A stretch of DNA of 64,000 bases from Sandaracinaceae bacterium (lineage in GTDB: Bacteria > Myxococcota_A > Polyangia > Polyangiales > Houyiibacteriaceae): positions 992,001 to 1,056,000 of the forward strand of contig JACKEI010000002.1 in NCBI GenBank assembly GCA_020633075.1, given 5' to 3'. The notes under the pieces are model-generated. The model worked only from the letters and a program-made list of their open reading frames with translations, was not told the DNA's origin and searched no databases. Made by a program: the position numbers and the translations under genes. This document shows positions 8,327 to 16,701 of the stretch, piece by piece (the first letter of the stretch is position 1; every line of letters starts with the position of its first letter).

Positions 8327-9352
8327 ATGAACCCTCAGGCGAGCGACCAGCTACCCCCGCAGATGTCGACGCTGGCTCCGCAAGTCGACGCGCTCTACTA
8401 CCTCCTCTACGACGTCAGCCTGGCGGCGGTCGCGGCCATCATTGGGGCGATGGTCTTCTTCGTGGTCCAGTACCGGCGTCGGCCGGGCGTCGCGGCGCAG
8501 CTAACGGGACACAACAACGCGCTCGAGGTCGCGTGGACGGTCGCGCCGGTGTTCCTGCTGGCGTACCTCTTCCACGCGGGCTGGCAGGGGTATGTCTTCG
8601 GTGCCGTGGCGCCGTCGAACGCGCTGGAGATTCACGTGACCGGCAAGCAGTGGACGTGGGACTTCACCCACATGCCCAGCGGCGCTCAGGAGTCCAACTC
8701 GCTCACGGTGCCCGTGCACCAGCCGGTGCGGCTGATCATGTCGTCCGCAGACGTCCTGCACAGCTTCTTCGTGCCGGCGTTCCGCGTGAAGCGCGACGTG
8801 GTCCCCGGGATGTACACCACCCTCTGGTTCGAGGCGACTCACGTGACGCCCGAGGAGGAGCCGCTCACCATCTTCTGCGCGGAGTATTGCGGCGCTCCCG
8901 CAGGGATCTCGGCGGAGAACAGCGTCGCGCGCAGCACGAACCACAGCACCATGCTGGCGACCCTCCGCGTGACCACGCGCGAGGGCTATGCCCAACATCT
9001 CGGTGTCGAGGACGGCTCTCACGGAATTCCAGACTGCGTCGCCGAGCCGGACCCCATGGCTTGCTGGGGAGAGCGCCTCTCGCGGGAGATGGGGTGCATG
9101 GGCTGCCACAACACCGACGGGTCTGAGAGCGTAGGTCCCACATGGCGCGGCCTGTGGGGGAGCACCCGGACGTTCGTCGACGGCACCACCCGCGTCGCGG
9201 ACGAGCACTACCTGACGCAGTCCATCGTGGCCCCGCAGTCGCAAGTGGTGCAGGGCTTCACGAGAGCCAACATGCCTGTGTACGCACCGACCGAGAACCG
9301 GAGGCTCGCGCTCATCGCGTACATCCGGTCGCTCGCTGTCGACCCTCTCTGA
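8327..9352 (+). CDS. coxB: Cytochrome c oxidase subunit II with C-terminal cytochrome c
   Basis: A 341-residue protein. Two N-terminal membrane helices (about 24-48 and 63-88) are followed by a periplasmic cupredoxin domain and a C-terminal cytochrome c with C257-M-G-C260-H261 and a likely axial Met in NMPVY. It takes electrons from cytochrome c through CuA to the oxidase core. CuA ligands are H145 (DVLHSFF), C184, E186 and C188 (CAEYC), H206 and M209 (HSTM). The C188-to-His distance is 18 residues instead of the usual 4, an insertion of about 14 residues. No subunit I or III gene is adjacent, so it must work with an oxidase encoded elsewhere or be an orphan copy. No ribosome site is obvious. 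Confidence 0.9.
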   Translation: MNPQASDQLPPQMSTLAPQVDALYYLLYDVSLAAVAAIIGAMVFFVVQYRRRPGVAAQLTGHNNALEVAWTVAPVFLLAYLFHAGWQGYVFGAVAPSNALEIHVTGKQWTWDFTHMPSGAQESNSLTVPVHQPVRLIMSSADVLHSFFVPAFRVKRDVVPGMYTTLWFEATHVTPEEEPLTIFCAEYCGAPAGISAENSVARSTNHSTMLATLRVTTREGYAQHLGVEDGSHGIPDCVAEPDPMACWGERLSREMGCMGCHNTDGSESVGPTWRGLWGSTRTFVDGTTRVADEHYLTQSIVAPQSQVVQGFTRANMPVYAPTENRRLALIAYIRSLAVDPL

Positions 9353-9414
9353 GCATGAAGGGTTCAGTCTACTTCTCGGACACCAAGTGAGGATGCTTCA
9401 TCCCCTCCATGGGC

Positions 9415-9450
9415 GGGAGGCCCGTCAAGGATGCTGCGGCAGGGCCTCCC
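9415..9450. terminator. Perfect 9-bp inverted repeat between coxB and next gene
   Basis: GGGAGGCCC (9415-9423) pairs with GGGCCTCCC (9442-9450) around an 18-base loop. It lies 62 bp after coxB and before the gene starting at 9473. There is no T-run, so an intrinsic terminator is uncertain; it could be a transcript-stabilising hairpin or a protein site. Confidence 0.35.
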
Positions 9451-9459
9451 ACCGGCGTG

Positions 9460-9465
9460 TATGCT
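9460..9465 (+). promoter_or_regulatory. Candidate -10 box (TATGCT), leaderless start
   Basis: TATGCT ends seven bases before the ATG at 9473, and no Shine-Dalgarno sequence lies between. Confidence 0.3.
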
Positions 9466-9472
9466 GTGCCGA

Positions 9473-10462
9473 ATGAGGACTGTGGCTCACGCAAGCGGGA
9501 CTTTGGCGCTGGTGTTGGCGAGCTGGTTTGTGCCGTCATTGGCGCACGCTTGCCAAGAGCCGCCGCCCTTTGCCTTCTCAACGGTGTGGCCAGGGAGTGG
9601 CGCCTCAGGCGTGCCCACCAACCTGACCATGCGCGTGACCTACACCGTGCGACGGGGCCGCCTCGAGCTTCCTTTCTGCGCCGGAACGTTCGAGCCCGTG
9701 GCCTATGTGCTCTTGCCGGTGGGCGGCACGCCGGACGACGAGGTAGCGCTTGAGGTGGCCACGAGTGTCGTGGGGGAGGAGACCCGACGTGTGCTCACGC
9801 CGACGGTGTCTCTTTTGCCACTCACCGCATACGAACTCCGCGGTCCGGAATGCGACACGGAGGAGGCCGTGCTGACGACGTTCACCACGGGAGAGGGCGA
9901 CGACACCGAGGCCCCCTTCCTGCCCGGCGCGCACTGGAGCTGCACCCGCGTCTACCATGACCTCGAGCCCGTGGGCACTTGCGAGACGCGTATGGACGAG
10001 TTGCGCCTGACGACGCTCACGATCGATCCTGCGACCGATGACCACGGGTCGTTCATCTACTTGTTCTATGAAGACGCGAGCACTGGAGTAGCGTTCCTCC
10101 AGACCCACTCCGCCAACATCCTCGCGGCGGAGCTGAGCGGCCCTCCGGGTGACTACGGGTGGGCGGGCGGGTTGCTGCGCGGTCTGTTCGTGCGCGTGCC
10201 CAGTGGCGCGTGGCGTGTCGTCGCCGAGGACATGGCCGGCAATCGCTCCGAGCCCGTGTTCCTCTCTGCCCCCGAGCTCTGCGCGGTGGCGCCTCTCGAT
10301 GGCGGCTCGGTCGCCACCGACGCGTCCCTCAGCCCCGGGCCAACGGAGCCGGTTGCTGGATGTGGCTGCATGGTCACCGCCCCCTCTGCCCAGCCGCCCT
10401 TGGTGCTGCTGGCGCTAGCGACGCTCGCTCGCATCGGGCGCCGTCGCCGTGGAACGCGCTGA
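9473..10462 (+). CDS. Exported protein with Ig-like fold and MYXO-CTERM-like tail
   Basis: A 329-residue exported protein. The signal peptide (GTLALVLASWFVPSLAHA) is followed by a bacterial Ig-like segment (STVWPGSGASGVPTNLTMRVTY style, about residues 35-130). The C-terminus has Cys-Gly-Cys, a short hydrophobic helix (PLVLLALATLA) and Arg residues. This matches the MYXO-CTERM sorting-signal design, by which myxobacterial surface proteins are thought to be processed and anchored. Paired Cys residues suggest disulphides. The ATG at 9473 is preferred over the frame opening at 9431 because it starts the signal peptide; no ribosome site is seen, but a -10-like hexamer lies just upstream. Confidence 0.7.
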   Translation: MRTVAHASGTLALVLASWFVPSLAHACQEPPPFAFSTVWPGSGASGVPTNLTMRVTYTVRRGRLELPFCAGTFEPVAYVLLPVGGTPDDEVALEVATSVVGEETRRVLTPTVSLLPLTAYELRGPECDTEEAVLTTFTTGEGDDTEAPFLPGAHWSCTRVYHDLEPVGTCETRMDELRLTTLTIDPATDDHGSFIYLFYEDASTGVAFLQTHSANILAAELSGPPGDYGWAGGLLRGLFVRVPSGAWRVVAEDMAGNRSEPVFLSAPELCAVAPLDGGSVATDASLSPGPTEPVAGCGCMVTAPSAQPPLVLLALATLARIGRRRRGTR

Positions 10463-10588
10463 ACCGTCAGCCGAGACCTGCGTCTGACGGTCAGGGGTCG
10501 CCCGCACCTCCTCCGCGTCCATCACCGCGGCTGCCCGCTCTGCCTCCGTGTACTGCCGGCGCCTACTCGTGCCCTTACTCGTTGCCAT
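10415..10588 (-). pseudogene. Possible remnant of a transposase-associated HTH protein
   Basis: A 57-residue open frame begins with a Ser-Arg-rich stretch and RRRQYTEAERAAAV, which resembles the first helix of small IS-encoded helix-turn-helix proteins. After AEEV the resemblance stops and the sequence becomes low-complexity, so only about 30 residues look real. Its tail overlaps the 3' end of the preceding plus-strand gene. The rest of the 340-bp gap up to 10802 contains nothing else I can support. This could be chance, but an IS remnant fits the nearby IS66 insertion. Confidence 0.3.
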
Positions 10589-10802
10589 GTCGGCCAACCT
10601 TCACGGGCCGCCAAACCACCCTCAGGTCATCCGGGGTTTCAGCTCGCGATCCGCGGGGCTGATGGTCGACAACGGCACGTAGTGTGAAATGCCGCGCGGG
10701 CCAGGATGAGTACCCTGGGTCATCCACACAGCGGTTGGACTCCCCATCCCCATCTTCATCGACCCAGCACCACACGACAACGGTTTCTGATAGCGTAAGG
10801 GA

Positions 10803-12983
10803 ATGAGGGACTCACGACTTTGGATTGCATCCGCCACATTGCTGGTCTTCGGATGTGGTGCATCGCCCGACCGCAACAACCCAGACGGGTCCATGAACCC
10901 GTCTGACATGGGCCAAGACAGCGGCCTGGAGCCCATCGACCCCGGGACGTTTCCACTGTTCCGACGCATCGAACGGACGGTTGTCCACACCGACGAGCGC
11001 CAGCCGGTCTACCGCGTGGATATCCCGTTTGCAGGCACGTACGGCGTCGGCCTGGTGGCCACGGATGGCCCGCTAGCATTCGACTTCACCGAGGTAGCGA
11101 CAGGCGAGGTGACGGAGTGCCGCGTGATCACCTTCGACGTCTACGGCTGCGACGTGACGCTCCGAGCGGGTGAGTACGAGGTCACCCCGCAGGCATCGAC
11201 GTCCATCACGGGCGTCCCGCACGACCCCACGCACTACACGGTCATCTTCGCGCCTCTCGACCCCCTGCCCGAGGTCCCGACGTTGGTGCAAGACGTCGAG
11301 TTCTGTTCGGGTGCGCTTCTGGGTACGGAGTACGTGCACCGCTTCGTCGCGCCCGAGACGGGTGCGTTCAGGTTCGAGATCCTCCAGTACCCCGTCGGCA
11401 GCTTCGACGAAGACCCGTCAGGCTACCTGGAGCTCTCCTACTTCGCAGATGGCGACCTTGGCGGCGAGGCGCTGTCGCTCGCGCAGCGGCGCATCCTGGA
11501 CGGTGTGCACGGCGGGCGGACCTACCTGATCCGGGCCGTGACCAGCGAATCGATCTACTGCGTCACCATGCGCCGTGCGCCCGGCGAGGGAGCCATCGGC
11601 GAGCCCGTCACGCTGACCCCGGGGGTCACGCACGCCGTGTCGGTCACGACCGAGGTCGAGAGTCACTACAGCTTCACCACGGGCTCCCACGCGGGCACGT
11701 ACTCGTGCGCAGCCGCGAGCGGGACCGGCAGCGCACCAAGGCTCGACGTCTTTCGCGACGCCGCTGAGACCGACATGGTGTCGAGCGTGCCCCTCGGTCC
11801 CAACTGCGCGGCCGGCCCCCTGGACGCGAACACGCTCTACTACGCGCGCATCAAGGGCGGCGACGACGGGTGGCCGCTGGTCTTCACGCCCACCAACGCC
11901 TACGGGACGCCCAACGACCCGTACGTGGTCCCAGTGGGTGTCCCCGTGGCCGTGTCCGCAGCTCAGGATATTCGGAACTACTATGTGGCGGAGGCCACCG
12001 GATCGGGCGGGTACACCGTCACGCTGACGGGGTTGCAGGGCACCGACGTGTCGAGCACGTACCTCCGGATTCGCCTCGAAGACGGTACGTCCGTGGCGTC
12101 GTGCCCGGTGTCCGGGGGCTCGAGTTGTTCGACGAAGGCGCTCGCGGCAGGGACGCGCTTCGTCGTCGAGGTCTACGCCTGGTACAACGCGCTCCCCGCC
12201 TTCGAGCTGTTGGTCGAGCCCAACCCACAGGTCGTGGGCGCGCTCACGGACCCTGTGCCGCTGACGTACGGGCGCGTCGTGCTGCAAGACTCACAGTGGC
12301 GCCCGAGCTACTACGCCGTAGCGACTCCCCCGGCTCCGGCCGCGGGCTTCCGGGTCGTGACCGTCGGCTCCACCATCCCTCTCCTGACGGTCGTCCCGAC
12401 CGCGGGGACTCGCTCGTGCGGGCTAGCCGCGAGCGGGTGCGTCTACTCCGGACTGACCAGCGCGACCCCGTACACCTTCGAGACCCGGGGCGCCTCGGAG
12501 ACGACCACCGTGGCGTACCTCGTGAGCGACGTCGTCGCGTTGGGCTGCGACGGGCTTGGGTCGACCTGCTACTCCTTCGAGAGCGCTGGGGCGCAACCGA
12601 CCGTCACCCACCCTGCCACCAGCGCCGCCCCGTGGACGGTCGTCTCGGGCGATGCGGCGCGTGGGGCTAGCGCGTTCCGCTCTGGAGCCATCGGCGCGAG
12701 CGCGGCATCGTGCTTCGACCTGACCCTCGCTGCGGCCACGGCGTTCGTGCGCTACTCCGTGCTGGTCGATCCAGGCACGGGGGACTCCTTCGCCGTTTAC
12801 GTCGACGGGGTCCTCGACCATCGCATCACCGACACCGGCCGCGCGTATGTACGGGACGAGCTGACGTACGCACGGCATGCCGGCGCGGTCATTCGCTTCT
12901 GCTACGAAAAGGACAGCGGTGGCGGTGGGACTGGTGGAGGTGTGCGCGACGCCGTGCTGGTGGATGACCTCGAGTGGGACTGA
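10803..12983 (+). CDS. Large secreted lipoprotein with beta-sandwich (PPC-like) repeats
   Basis: A 726-residue lipoprotein with signal peptide and lipobox LVFGC, then an acidic linker (PDGSMNPSDMGQDSG). The rest is a series of roughly 100-120-residue segments rich in T, V, Y and G. They recur with patterns such as GTYGVGLVATDG, GAFRFEILQ, GTYSCAAASG and GGYTVTLTG, resembling bacterial pre-peptidase C-terminal (PPC) beta-sandwiches. The final segment (about 590-726) resembles a lectin-like domain with GDSFAVYVDG. There is no catalytic motif. GGGA precedes the ATG by a few bases, and a TAGCGT hexamer lies six bases upstream. Surface adhesion or binding is the likeliest role. Confidence 0.7.
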   Translation: MRDSRLWIASATLLVFGCGASPDRNNPDGSMNPSDMGQDSGLEPIDPGTFPLFRRIERTVVHTDERQPVYRVDIPFAGTYGVGLVATDGPLAFDFTEVATGEVTECRVITFDVYGCDVTLRAGEYEVTPQASTSITGVPHDPTHYTVIFAPLDPLPEVPTLVQDVEFCSGALLGTEYVHRFVAPETGAFRFEILQYPVGSFDEDPSGYLELSYFADGDLGGEALSLAQRRILDGVHGGRTYLIRAVTSESIYCVTMRRAPGEGAIGEPVTLTPGVTHAVSVTTEVESHYSFTTGSHAGTYSCAAASGTGSAPRLDVFRDAAETDMVSSVPLGPNCAAGPLDANTLYYARIKGGDDGWPLVFTPTNAYGTPNDPYVVPVGVPVAVSAAQDIRNYYVAEATGSGGYTVTLTGLQGTDVSSTYLRIRLEDGTSVASCPVSGGSSCSTKALAAGTRFVVEVYAWYNALPAFELLVEPNPQVVGALTDPVPLTYGRVVLQDSQWRPSYYAVATPPAPAAGFRVVTVGSTIPLLTVVPTAGTRSCGLAASGCVYSGLTSATPYTFETRGASETTTVAYLVSDVVALGCDGLGSTCYSFESAGAQPTVTHPATSAAPWTVVSGDAARGASAFRSGAIGASAASCFDLTLAAATAFVRYSVLVDPGTGDSFAVYVDGVLDHRITDTGRAYVRDELTYARHAGAVIRFCYEKDSGGGGTGGGVRDAVLVDDLEWD

Positions 12984-13099
12984 AGGCGGACGTCCGTGCT
13001 CCGTAGACTGCGGCCGCTCACATGTCGACGACGTCCCGGTGCACAGACGGGCGCCGTGAACCCCAGGCCAAAGGCCACGCCTGCCTCACACGAGGAACG

Positions 13100-13666
13100 A
13101 TGAGGAAGTGCTCAACGACGCGTGTCGTGCTGACTCAAGCCGTCTTCGCGACGCTGGTAGCGGGATGCACCCCCGTGGAATCGAGGTTTCCGGCGCCGAG
13201 TGATGCGACCGTTGCGTGGACGTTCGAGCGCCCTCTTGATGAGGTGCTCCGATGCACCGAGCTGTTCCGGCCCGTGTCTTTCCCTTGGGGAGGGCGACTC
13301 TACTCGTCCCGAACGACAAATGGTGCGGCTTTCACGGAGGTCATCCTGGCAACAACCCACGCTTGGACGCCCTTCCACTTTGCCAGCGGGTGTCCGATGC
13401 AGTTGCGTGCTTCCTGGAGTGTCCGGGTCGCTCAGGCGAGCGATGGGATTCGCGTGTCCGTTCTGCCGCTACGCTACGACGTTGCGCGCCCTTGTCGTCC
13501 CTTGGTCTCTCACCACTTTTGCAGCGGCGGGCGGGGCGTGGTTCCCAACCACTATGAATCCAGCCTTATTATCCACGACATTGCTGTCTGCCTTGGTGGC
13601 CCAGAAACACCCGTTCCCGAGATCGACTTGCCGAACGTGGACGCGCGGTGCTTCACGCCACCGTAG
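13100..13666 (+). CDS. Small lipoprotein, function unknown
   Basis: A 188-residue protein with an N-terminal Lys/Arg, a hydrophobic segment and lipobox LVAGC. The ATG at 13100 has GAGGA five bases upstream, which decides it over the open frame starting at 13022. The mature part has six Cys residues, including RCTEL, SGCPM, RPCRP, HFCSGG and VCLGG, so it is probably disulphide-bonded outside the cytoplasm. No domain is recognised. Its 3' end is overlapped on the other strand by a gene fragment (13552-13968). Confidence 0.65.
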   Translation: MRKCSTTRVVLTQAVFATLVAGCTPVESRFPAPSDATVAWTFERPLDEVLRCTELFRPVSFPWGGRLYSSRTTNGAAFTEVILATTHAWTPFHFASGCPMQLRASWSVRVAQASDGIRVSVLPLRYDVARPCRPLVSHHFCSGGRGVVPNHYESSLIIHDIAVCLGGPETPVPEIDLPNVDARCFTPP

Positions 13667-13968
13667 GGGCTGAGCTCGACCGCCAGCCCGAGGACATGGA
13701 GGCCATCTGCTGTGACGCCCGTCACCGAGTAGCTCCCATGGTCGTCGCCTAGCTCGATGGCGCGGGTCTCGATGCGCTCGACGTCGTCTGGTGAAACGAT
13801 GACCAGCTGCACCGCGTACTCTCGGAATCCACCGCTCAGCGTGACGGGGAAGACCCCCACCGCGGGGGAGATCAACTCGAAGACGACACCGAAGTTGGCC
13901 GAGACCTCTGCGGGGCAGCTTGCCTTCGACGCTGCCCACTCATTCGTGCCGTGGCCTCGGAGCGGTCG
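13552..13968 (-). pseudogene. 3' fragment of a secreted-protein gene lacking its start
   Basis: The minus-strand frame contains convincing protein sequence (FGVVFELISPAVGVFPVTL, YAVQLVIVSPDDVERIETRAIEL, VTADGLHVLGLAVELSPYGG). It has no ATG or signal peptide before its upstream in-frame stop at 13969-13971. Its 3' part runs 115 bp into the convergent gene ending at 13666, where the translation stops looking natural. It abuts head-to-head the plus-strand fragment beginning near 13905. I read it as the body of a gene whose 5' end was lost at a rearrangement. Confidence 0.35.
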
Positions 13969-14285
13969 CTACACCTTCCTGCTGGCATCCCCTCACATAC
14001 CATGGGGCGGCAGCACCCTGGCCGTCCATGACGCCGAGTCCGACCGGAGTCGGATCCTCCTGGACGCCACCACCGATCCCTTGCTCGGGACGATCCTCAT
14101 CCACGACGTGCAGGAGTCTGCGGTCCTGGTGTCGGTGACGACGGGCTCGCCGTACGACGGGGTTGCACGTCCGGTGCTCTTCTTCGTGCTGGATGTGGAG
14201 CGAGGGCTCGGCGGCCCGCTGCTCGTCCACGTGGAGGAAACGCCCAGCACACCCGTGCCCCCGGCCCGTCTCGATGGTGACCAGC
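13905..14285 (+). pseudogene. 5' part of host gene interrupted by IS66
   Basis: The plus-strand frame encodes a plausible beta-rich protein from about GQLAFDAAHSFVPWP through LAVHDAESDRSRILL, TILIHDVQESAVLVSV and VLFFVLDVERG. It has no convincing start: upstream of 13905 the frame is antisense to the neighbouring fragment. At 14285 it is cut by the IS66 element. Removing the IS and one copy of the 8-bp duplication lets the frame continue without a stop into 16702-16811, ending at a TAA. It resembles the beta-propeller-like ends of secreted myxobacterial proteins; the function is unknown. Confidence 0.45.
14278..14285. repeat. IS66 target-site duplication, left copy
   Basis: TGACCAGC immediately outside the left end of the IS, identical to 16694-16701. 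IS66-family insertion is known to duplicate 8 bp. Confidence 0.85.
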
Positions 14286-14310
14286 GTGACCGATCAGCGA
14301 CGCCGGGATG
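14286..14310. repeat. IS66 left terminal inverted repeat
   Basis: Begins GTGACCGATCAGCGAC and matches the reverse complement of 16669-16693 at 23 of 25 bases (differences at positions 7 and 17). Confidence 0.88.
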
Positions 14311-14364
14311 CGGGCGAGCACGCCTCGTGCGAGCCACCGGCGCGGCCCAGGTCAGCCGAGGGGT

Positions 14365-15861
14365 TCAGTGCGCGGAGCGCTTGAACGCTGCAGGCGTGAT
14401 GTCCGGCACGTCGAGCCCGAAGACATCGCGATGTGTGCCGAGTCGCTCGAAGGCCCACGCCAGATAGGTCTGCGAGGGCACCCCAATAGCTCGACATGTG
14501 GCGACGATGCCGAGCAGGACGCAGGCGCGGTGCGCGCCCTCGGTGCTCCCAGCGAAGAGCATGTTCAGACGCAGCTTCGCGACGTTCTGGAACTCTCGCT
14601 CGGTCGGCGAGTTGTCGATAGGGACTTCGGGATCGTCGATGAAGCGGAAGAGCGCTTCGCGGTGGTTCTTGTAGTAGCGCACCGCAGCCATCAGGGGCTC
14701 CGCGGGTAGAAGCGTGGGCTCGACCGCCGCGAGCCAGACCTCGAAGTCGTTCGCGATGGGCCGGATGTGCCGCTGGCGATGTTCGCGCAGCGCGTCGCCG
14801 ACGAGCCCCAGGGCCTGTGCCTTTTCCTCCTCGCCGTAGATCGCGCCGATGAACGCGCCTCCCTCTGCGGCGAGAGCGGGCTGCGTGTCCTGCGCGTCGC
14901 GGAACTTGCGGCGACCGTGCGCGTTGCAGCCCGTCTCGGTCACGCGTCCCGACTCGTACACCGCGTTGAAGCGGTGCTCGGCGTCGGCCGTGAGCTTGCC
15001 GACAAAGGGCGCGAGCTTGGACACGACCGAGTCGCTGCTCTTGTCGGCTTCGTACTGAAAGACCGCGAGCTCGTTGTTGCGGTACAGCTCGATGTAGCCG
15101 TTGTGCGCAACGGGGAGCTTCGGCACGAGCACCTTCAGGCCCGTCCCGTCGGTGGCCATCCACGAGCCCGCGAGCAGCTGTCGCCAGTGGTGGCCGTCCA
15201 CGGGCGCGAGCAGATCCGACGCGCGCTCGATCAACGACACGAGCGTGCTCATCGCCATCGGCACGCCGCGCTCGGCAAGGTCGCGACGAATGCGGTCGAG
15301 CGGCGTGAGCAGCCCGAACTTCTGATGGACGAGCCAAGCCAGCCACTCGCCGGTGACCTTCGAGCGCTCGTAGGGCGCGGGCAACGACCGCGGGGTCGTG
15401 CGACCACCGCAGCTGCGGCAGCGGCACGTGGTGCGCCGCACGACGCGCCGGCGCTGGTGCTCCTTCACGACGTGCAGCTTCTCTTCGATGATCTCGTCGG
15501 CCGCATCGAGGGCGGCGCTGCCGCAGTGCCCGCAGGCATCCGGCCGGAACGCATGCTCCTCCGCCTCGAGATGCGAGGGGACTGACTTGCGGCCGGTCGG
15601 CTTCGCGGGCGACTTCACCTTCTCCTTCTCGGCAGGCTTCTCGGGCGCCTTGGGTCGCTCCTCGAACGCGCGCTTCGCGTCACCGTCGACCGAGGGCGGC
15701 GCCACGGGGGGCTTCTCCGCGGGCGGCTTGCGCTGCTTGCGCTGGGCGATGGCAAGCAGCTCGGCGACGCGCTCGTTCAGCTTCGCCAGCTGCTGCACGA
15801 GCTCAGAGACCTGCCCGCGCAGCTCGGCGTTCTCTCGCTGAAGTGCGGCAACATCGACCAC
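14365..15861 (-). CDS. tnpC: IS66 family transposase TnpC
   Basis: A 498-residue DDE transposase. The N-terminus has a Leu-rich coiled coil (LQRENAELRGQVSELVQQLAKL) and a Lys/Pro-rich linker. A zinc-binding region follows with CGHCG and CRCRSCGG (about 110-155). The catalytic core shows the first Asp in WMATDGTGLKV, a second Asp in TADAEHRF before the family-typical CNAHGRRKF, and the Glu in PIDNSPTERE before LFAGSTEGAH. The length and the tnpA-tnpB-tnpC order match IS66 elements. Nothing is missing, so it looks functional. Confidence 0.95.
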   Translation of the reverse strand: MVDVAALQRENAELRGQVSELVQQLAKLNERVAELLAIAQRKQRKPPAEKPPVAPPSVDGDAKRAFEERPKAPEKPAEKEKVKSPAKPTGRKSVPSHLEAEEHAFRPDACGHCGSAALDAADEIIEEKLHVVKEHQRRRVVRRTTCRCRSCGGRTTPRSLPAPYERSKVTGEWLAWLVHQKFGLLTPLDRIRRDLAERGVPMAMSTLVSLIERASDLLAPVDGHHWRQLLAGSWMATDGTGLKVLVPKLPVAHNGYIELYRNNELAVFQYEADKSSDSVVSKLAPFVGKLTADAEHRFNAVYESGRVTETGCNAHGRRKFRDAQDTQPALAAEGGAFIGAIYGEEEKAQALGLVGDALREHRQRHIRPIANDFEVWLAAVEPTLLPAEPLMAAVRYYKNHREALFRFIDDPEVPIDNSPTEREFQNVAKLRLNMLFAGSTEGAHRACVLLGIVATCRAIGVPSQTYLAWAFERLGTHRDVFGLDVPDITPAAFKRSAH

Positions 15862-15900
15862 GGCGCGAAGAGATCACGCTCCGCGATCGCTGTCGATCCC

Positions 15901-16263
15901 CTACCGACCCAAATCAGGTCGCGCGCGTCGATACCACCCGCGCCGAGCGGCGGTGAAGTCGATGCCAGCGAGCAACGACGCAAACGCGGTTCCGTCAATC
16001 TGCACCTGAGTTTGCGCACCATCGAGCGGCGGAAGCTGGAAGCTCCCAGCCTCGAGCCGCTTCGCCAGCAGGCACCAGCCCGAGCCATCGAACCACAGCG
16101 CCTTCGCGATCCGTCGGCGCTTGTTCATGAACAGGTACAGGTGCCCATCGACAGGGTCGAGCCCAAGCCGACGCACCGCCCCCGCGAGCGAGTCGAAGGA
16201 GCCGCGCATGTCGACGGGCTCCACCGCCACGAACACGCGCACCGTCGGCGGCAGGCTCAGCAC
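15901..16263 (-). CDS. tnpB: IS66 Orf2 family accessory protein TnpB
   Basis: A 120-residue protein with the hallmarks of IS66 Orf2: VEPVDMRGSFDSLAG near the N-terminus, the highly conserved DGHLYLFMNKRRRIAKALWFDGSGWCLLAKRLEAG block, and a C-terminus after LDGAQ. Its start overlaps the end of tnpA by 7 bp, so the two are probably translationally coupled. It is required for transposition in IS66 elements; the mechanism is not settled. Confidence 0.93.
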   Translation of the reverse strand: MLSLPPTVRVFVAVEPVDMRGSFDSLAGAVRRLGLDPVDGHLYLFMNKRRRIAKALWFDGSGWCLLAKRLEAGSFQLPPLDGAQTQVQIDGTAFASLLAGIDFTAARRGWYRRARPDLGR

Positions 16264-16619
16264 GCGCGCAGCACCGACACGATCCGGGCGAGCGTCTCCT
16301 CGCGGAAGTCATCGCCGAACTCGACGCGCGCGCTGCCGACCTCGAGCACGTAGCGCGCAACCCCGGTGGGCGCGGTCACGGCCGCCGGTGCTCGCACCAG
16401 CTCGACGAGCCCGCCGGCGACCACGGTCCGCTTGCGACGCGACTGACACTTGGTGACCTTCGAGCCACGCCGCGCAAGGTTCACGCGCCAAGCGTTGAGC
16501 GACCGGCCGTCGAACCCCTGCTCGCGGGACCACTCTCCCAGCGAGCGACCGGAAGCCTCCACCGCCAACAGACACCGGCGAGCTTCGAACTCGTCATCGA
16601 TCCTTCGCGCCTTCGCCAT
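16257..16619 (-). CDS. tnpA: IS66 Orf1-type helix-turn-helix protein TnpA
   Basis: A 120-residue protein that begins MAKARRID. A helix-turn-helix region (ASGRSLGEWSREQGFDGRSLNAWRVNLARRG, about 22-52) and a C-terminal VEFGDDFREETLARIVSVLRAC, typical of IS66 OrfA, follow. The ATG at 16619 has GAGGTG a few bases upstream, which decides it against the longer frame from 16655. It is the first gene of the IS and overlaps tnpB by 7 bp. Confidence 0.88.
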   Translation of the reverse strand: MAKARRIDDEFEARRCLLAVEASGRSLGEWSREQGFDGRSLNAWRVNLARRGSKVTKCQSRRKRTVVAGGLVELVRAPAAVTAPTGVARYVLEVGSARVEFGDDFREETLARIVSVLRAC

Positions 16620-16668
16620 GCAACACCTCTGGGAAAACCCGGAGCCTGTCGGCACGCCGCGCGCGGGT

Positions 16669-16693
16669 CATCCCGGTGTCGCTGATGGGTCAC
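16669..16693. repeat. IS66 right terminal inverted repeat
   Basis: Reverse complement begins GTGACCCATCAGCGAC, matching the left repeat at 23 of 25 bases. It lies 50 bp upstream of the tnpA start. Confidence 0.88.
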
Positions 16694-16701
16694 TGACCAG
16701 C
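16694..16701. repeat. IS66 target-site duplication, right copy
   Basis: TGACCAGC, identical to 14278-14285. Confidence 0.85.

Larger units (their letters stand above)
14286..16693 (-). mobile_element. Complete IS66-family insertion sequence (2408 bp)
   Basis: It carries the three-gene IS66 set tnpA, tnpB and tnpC in order on the minus strand. The ends are 25-bp imperfect inverted repeats, 14286-14310 and 16669-16693, both beginning GTGACC and matching at 23 of 25 positions. They are flanked by an exact 8-bp duplication, TGACCAGC. All three reading frames are open, so the element could still be active. It sits inside a plus-strand gene. Confidence 0.93.

Noticed and set aside
8327..9352. A complete cytochrome oxidase operon around coxB
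   Set aside because: Neighbours on both sides are a toxin-type pair and a surface protein; no coxA or coxC frame is present.
13920..14138. Plus-strand 72-codon frame overlapping the IS-disrupted gene
   Set aside because: Alternative frame of the same DNA; Arg/Ser-rich shadow.
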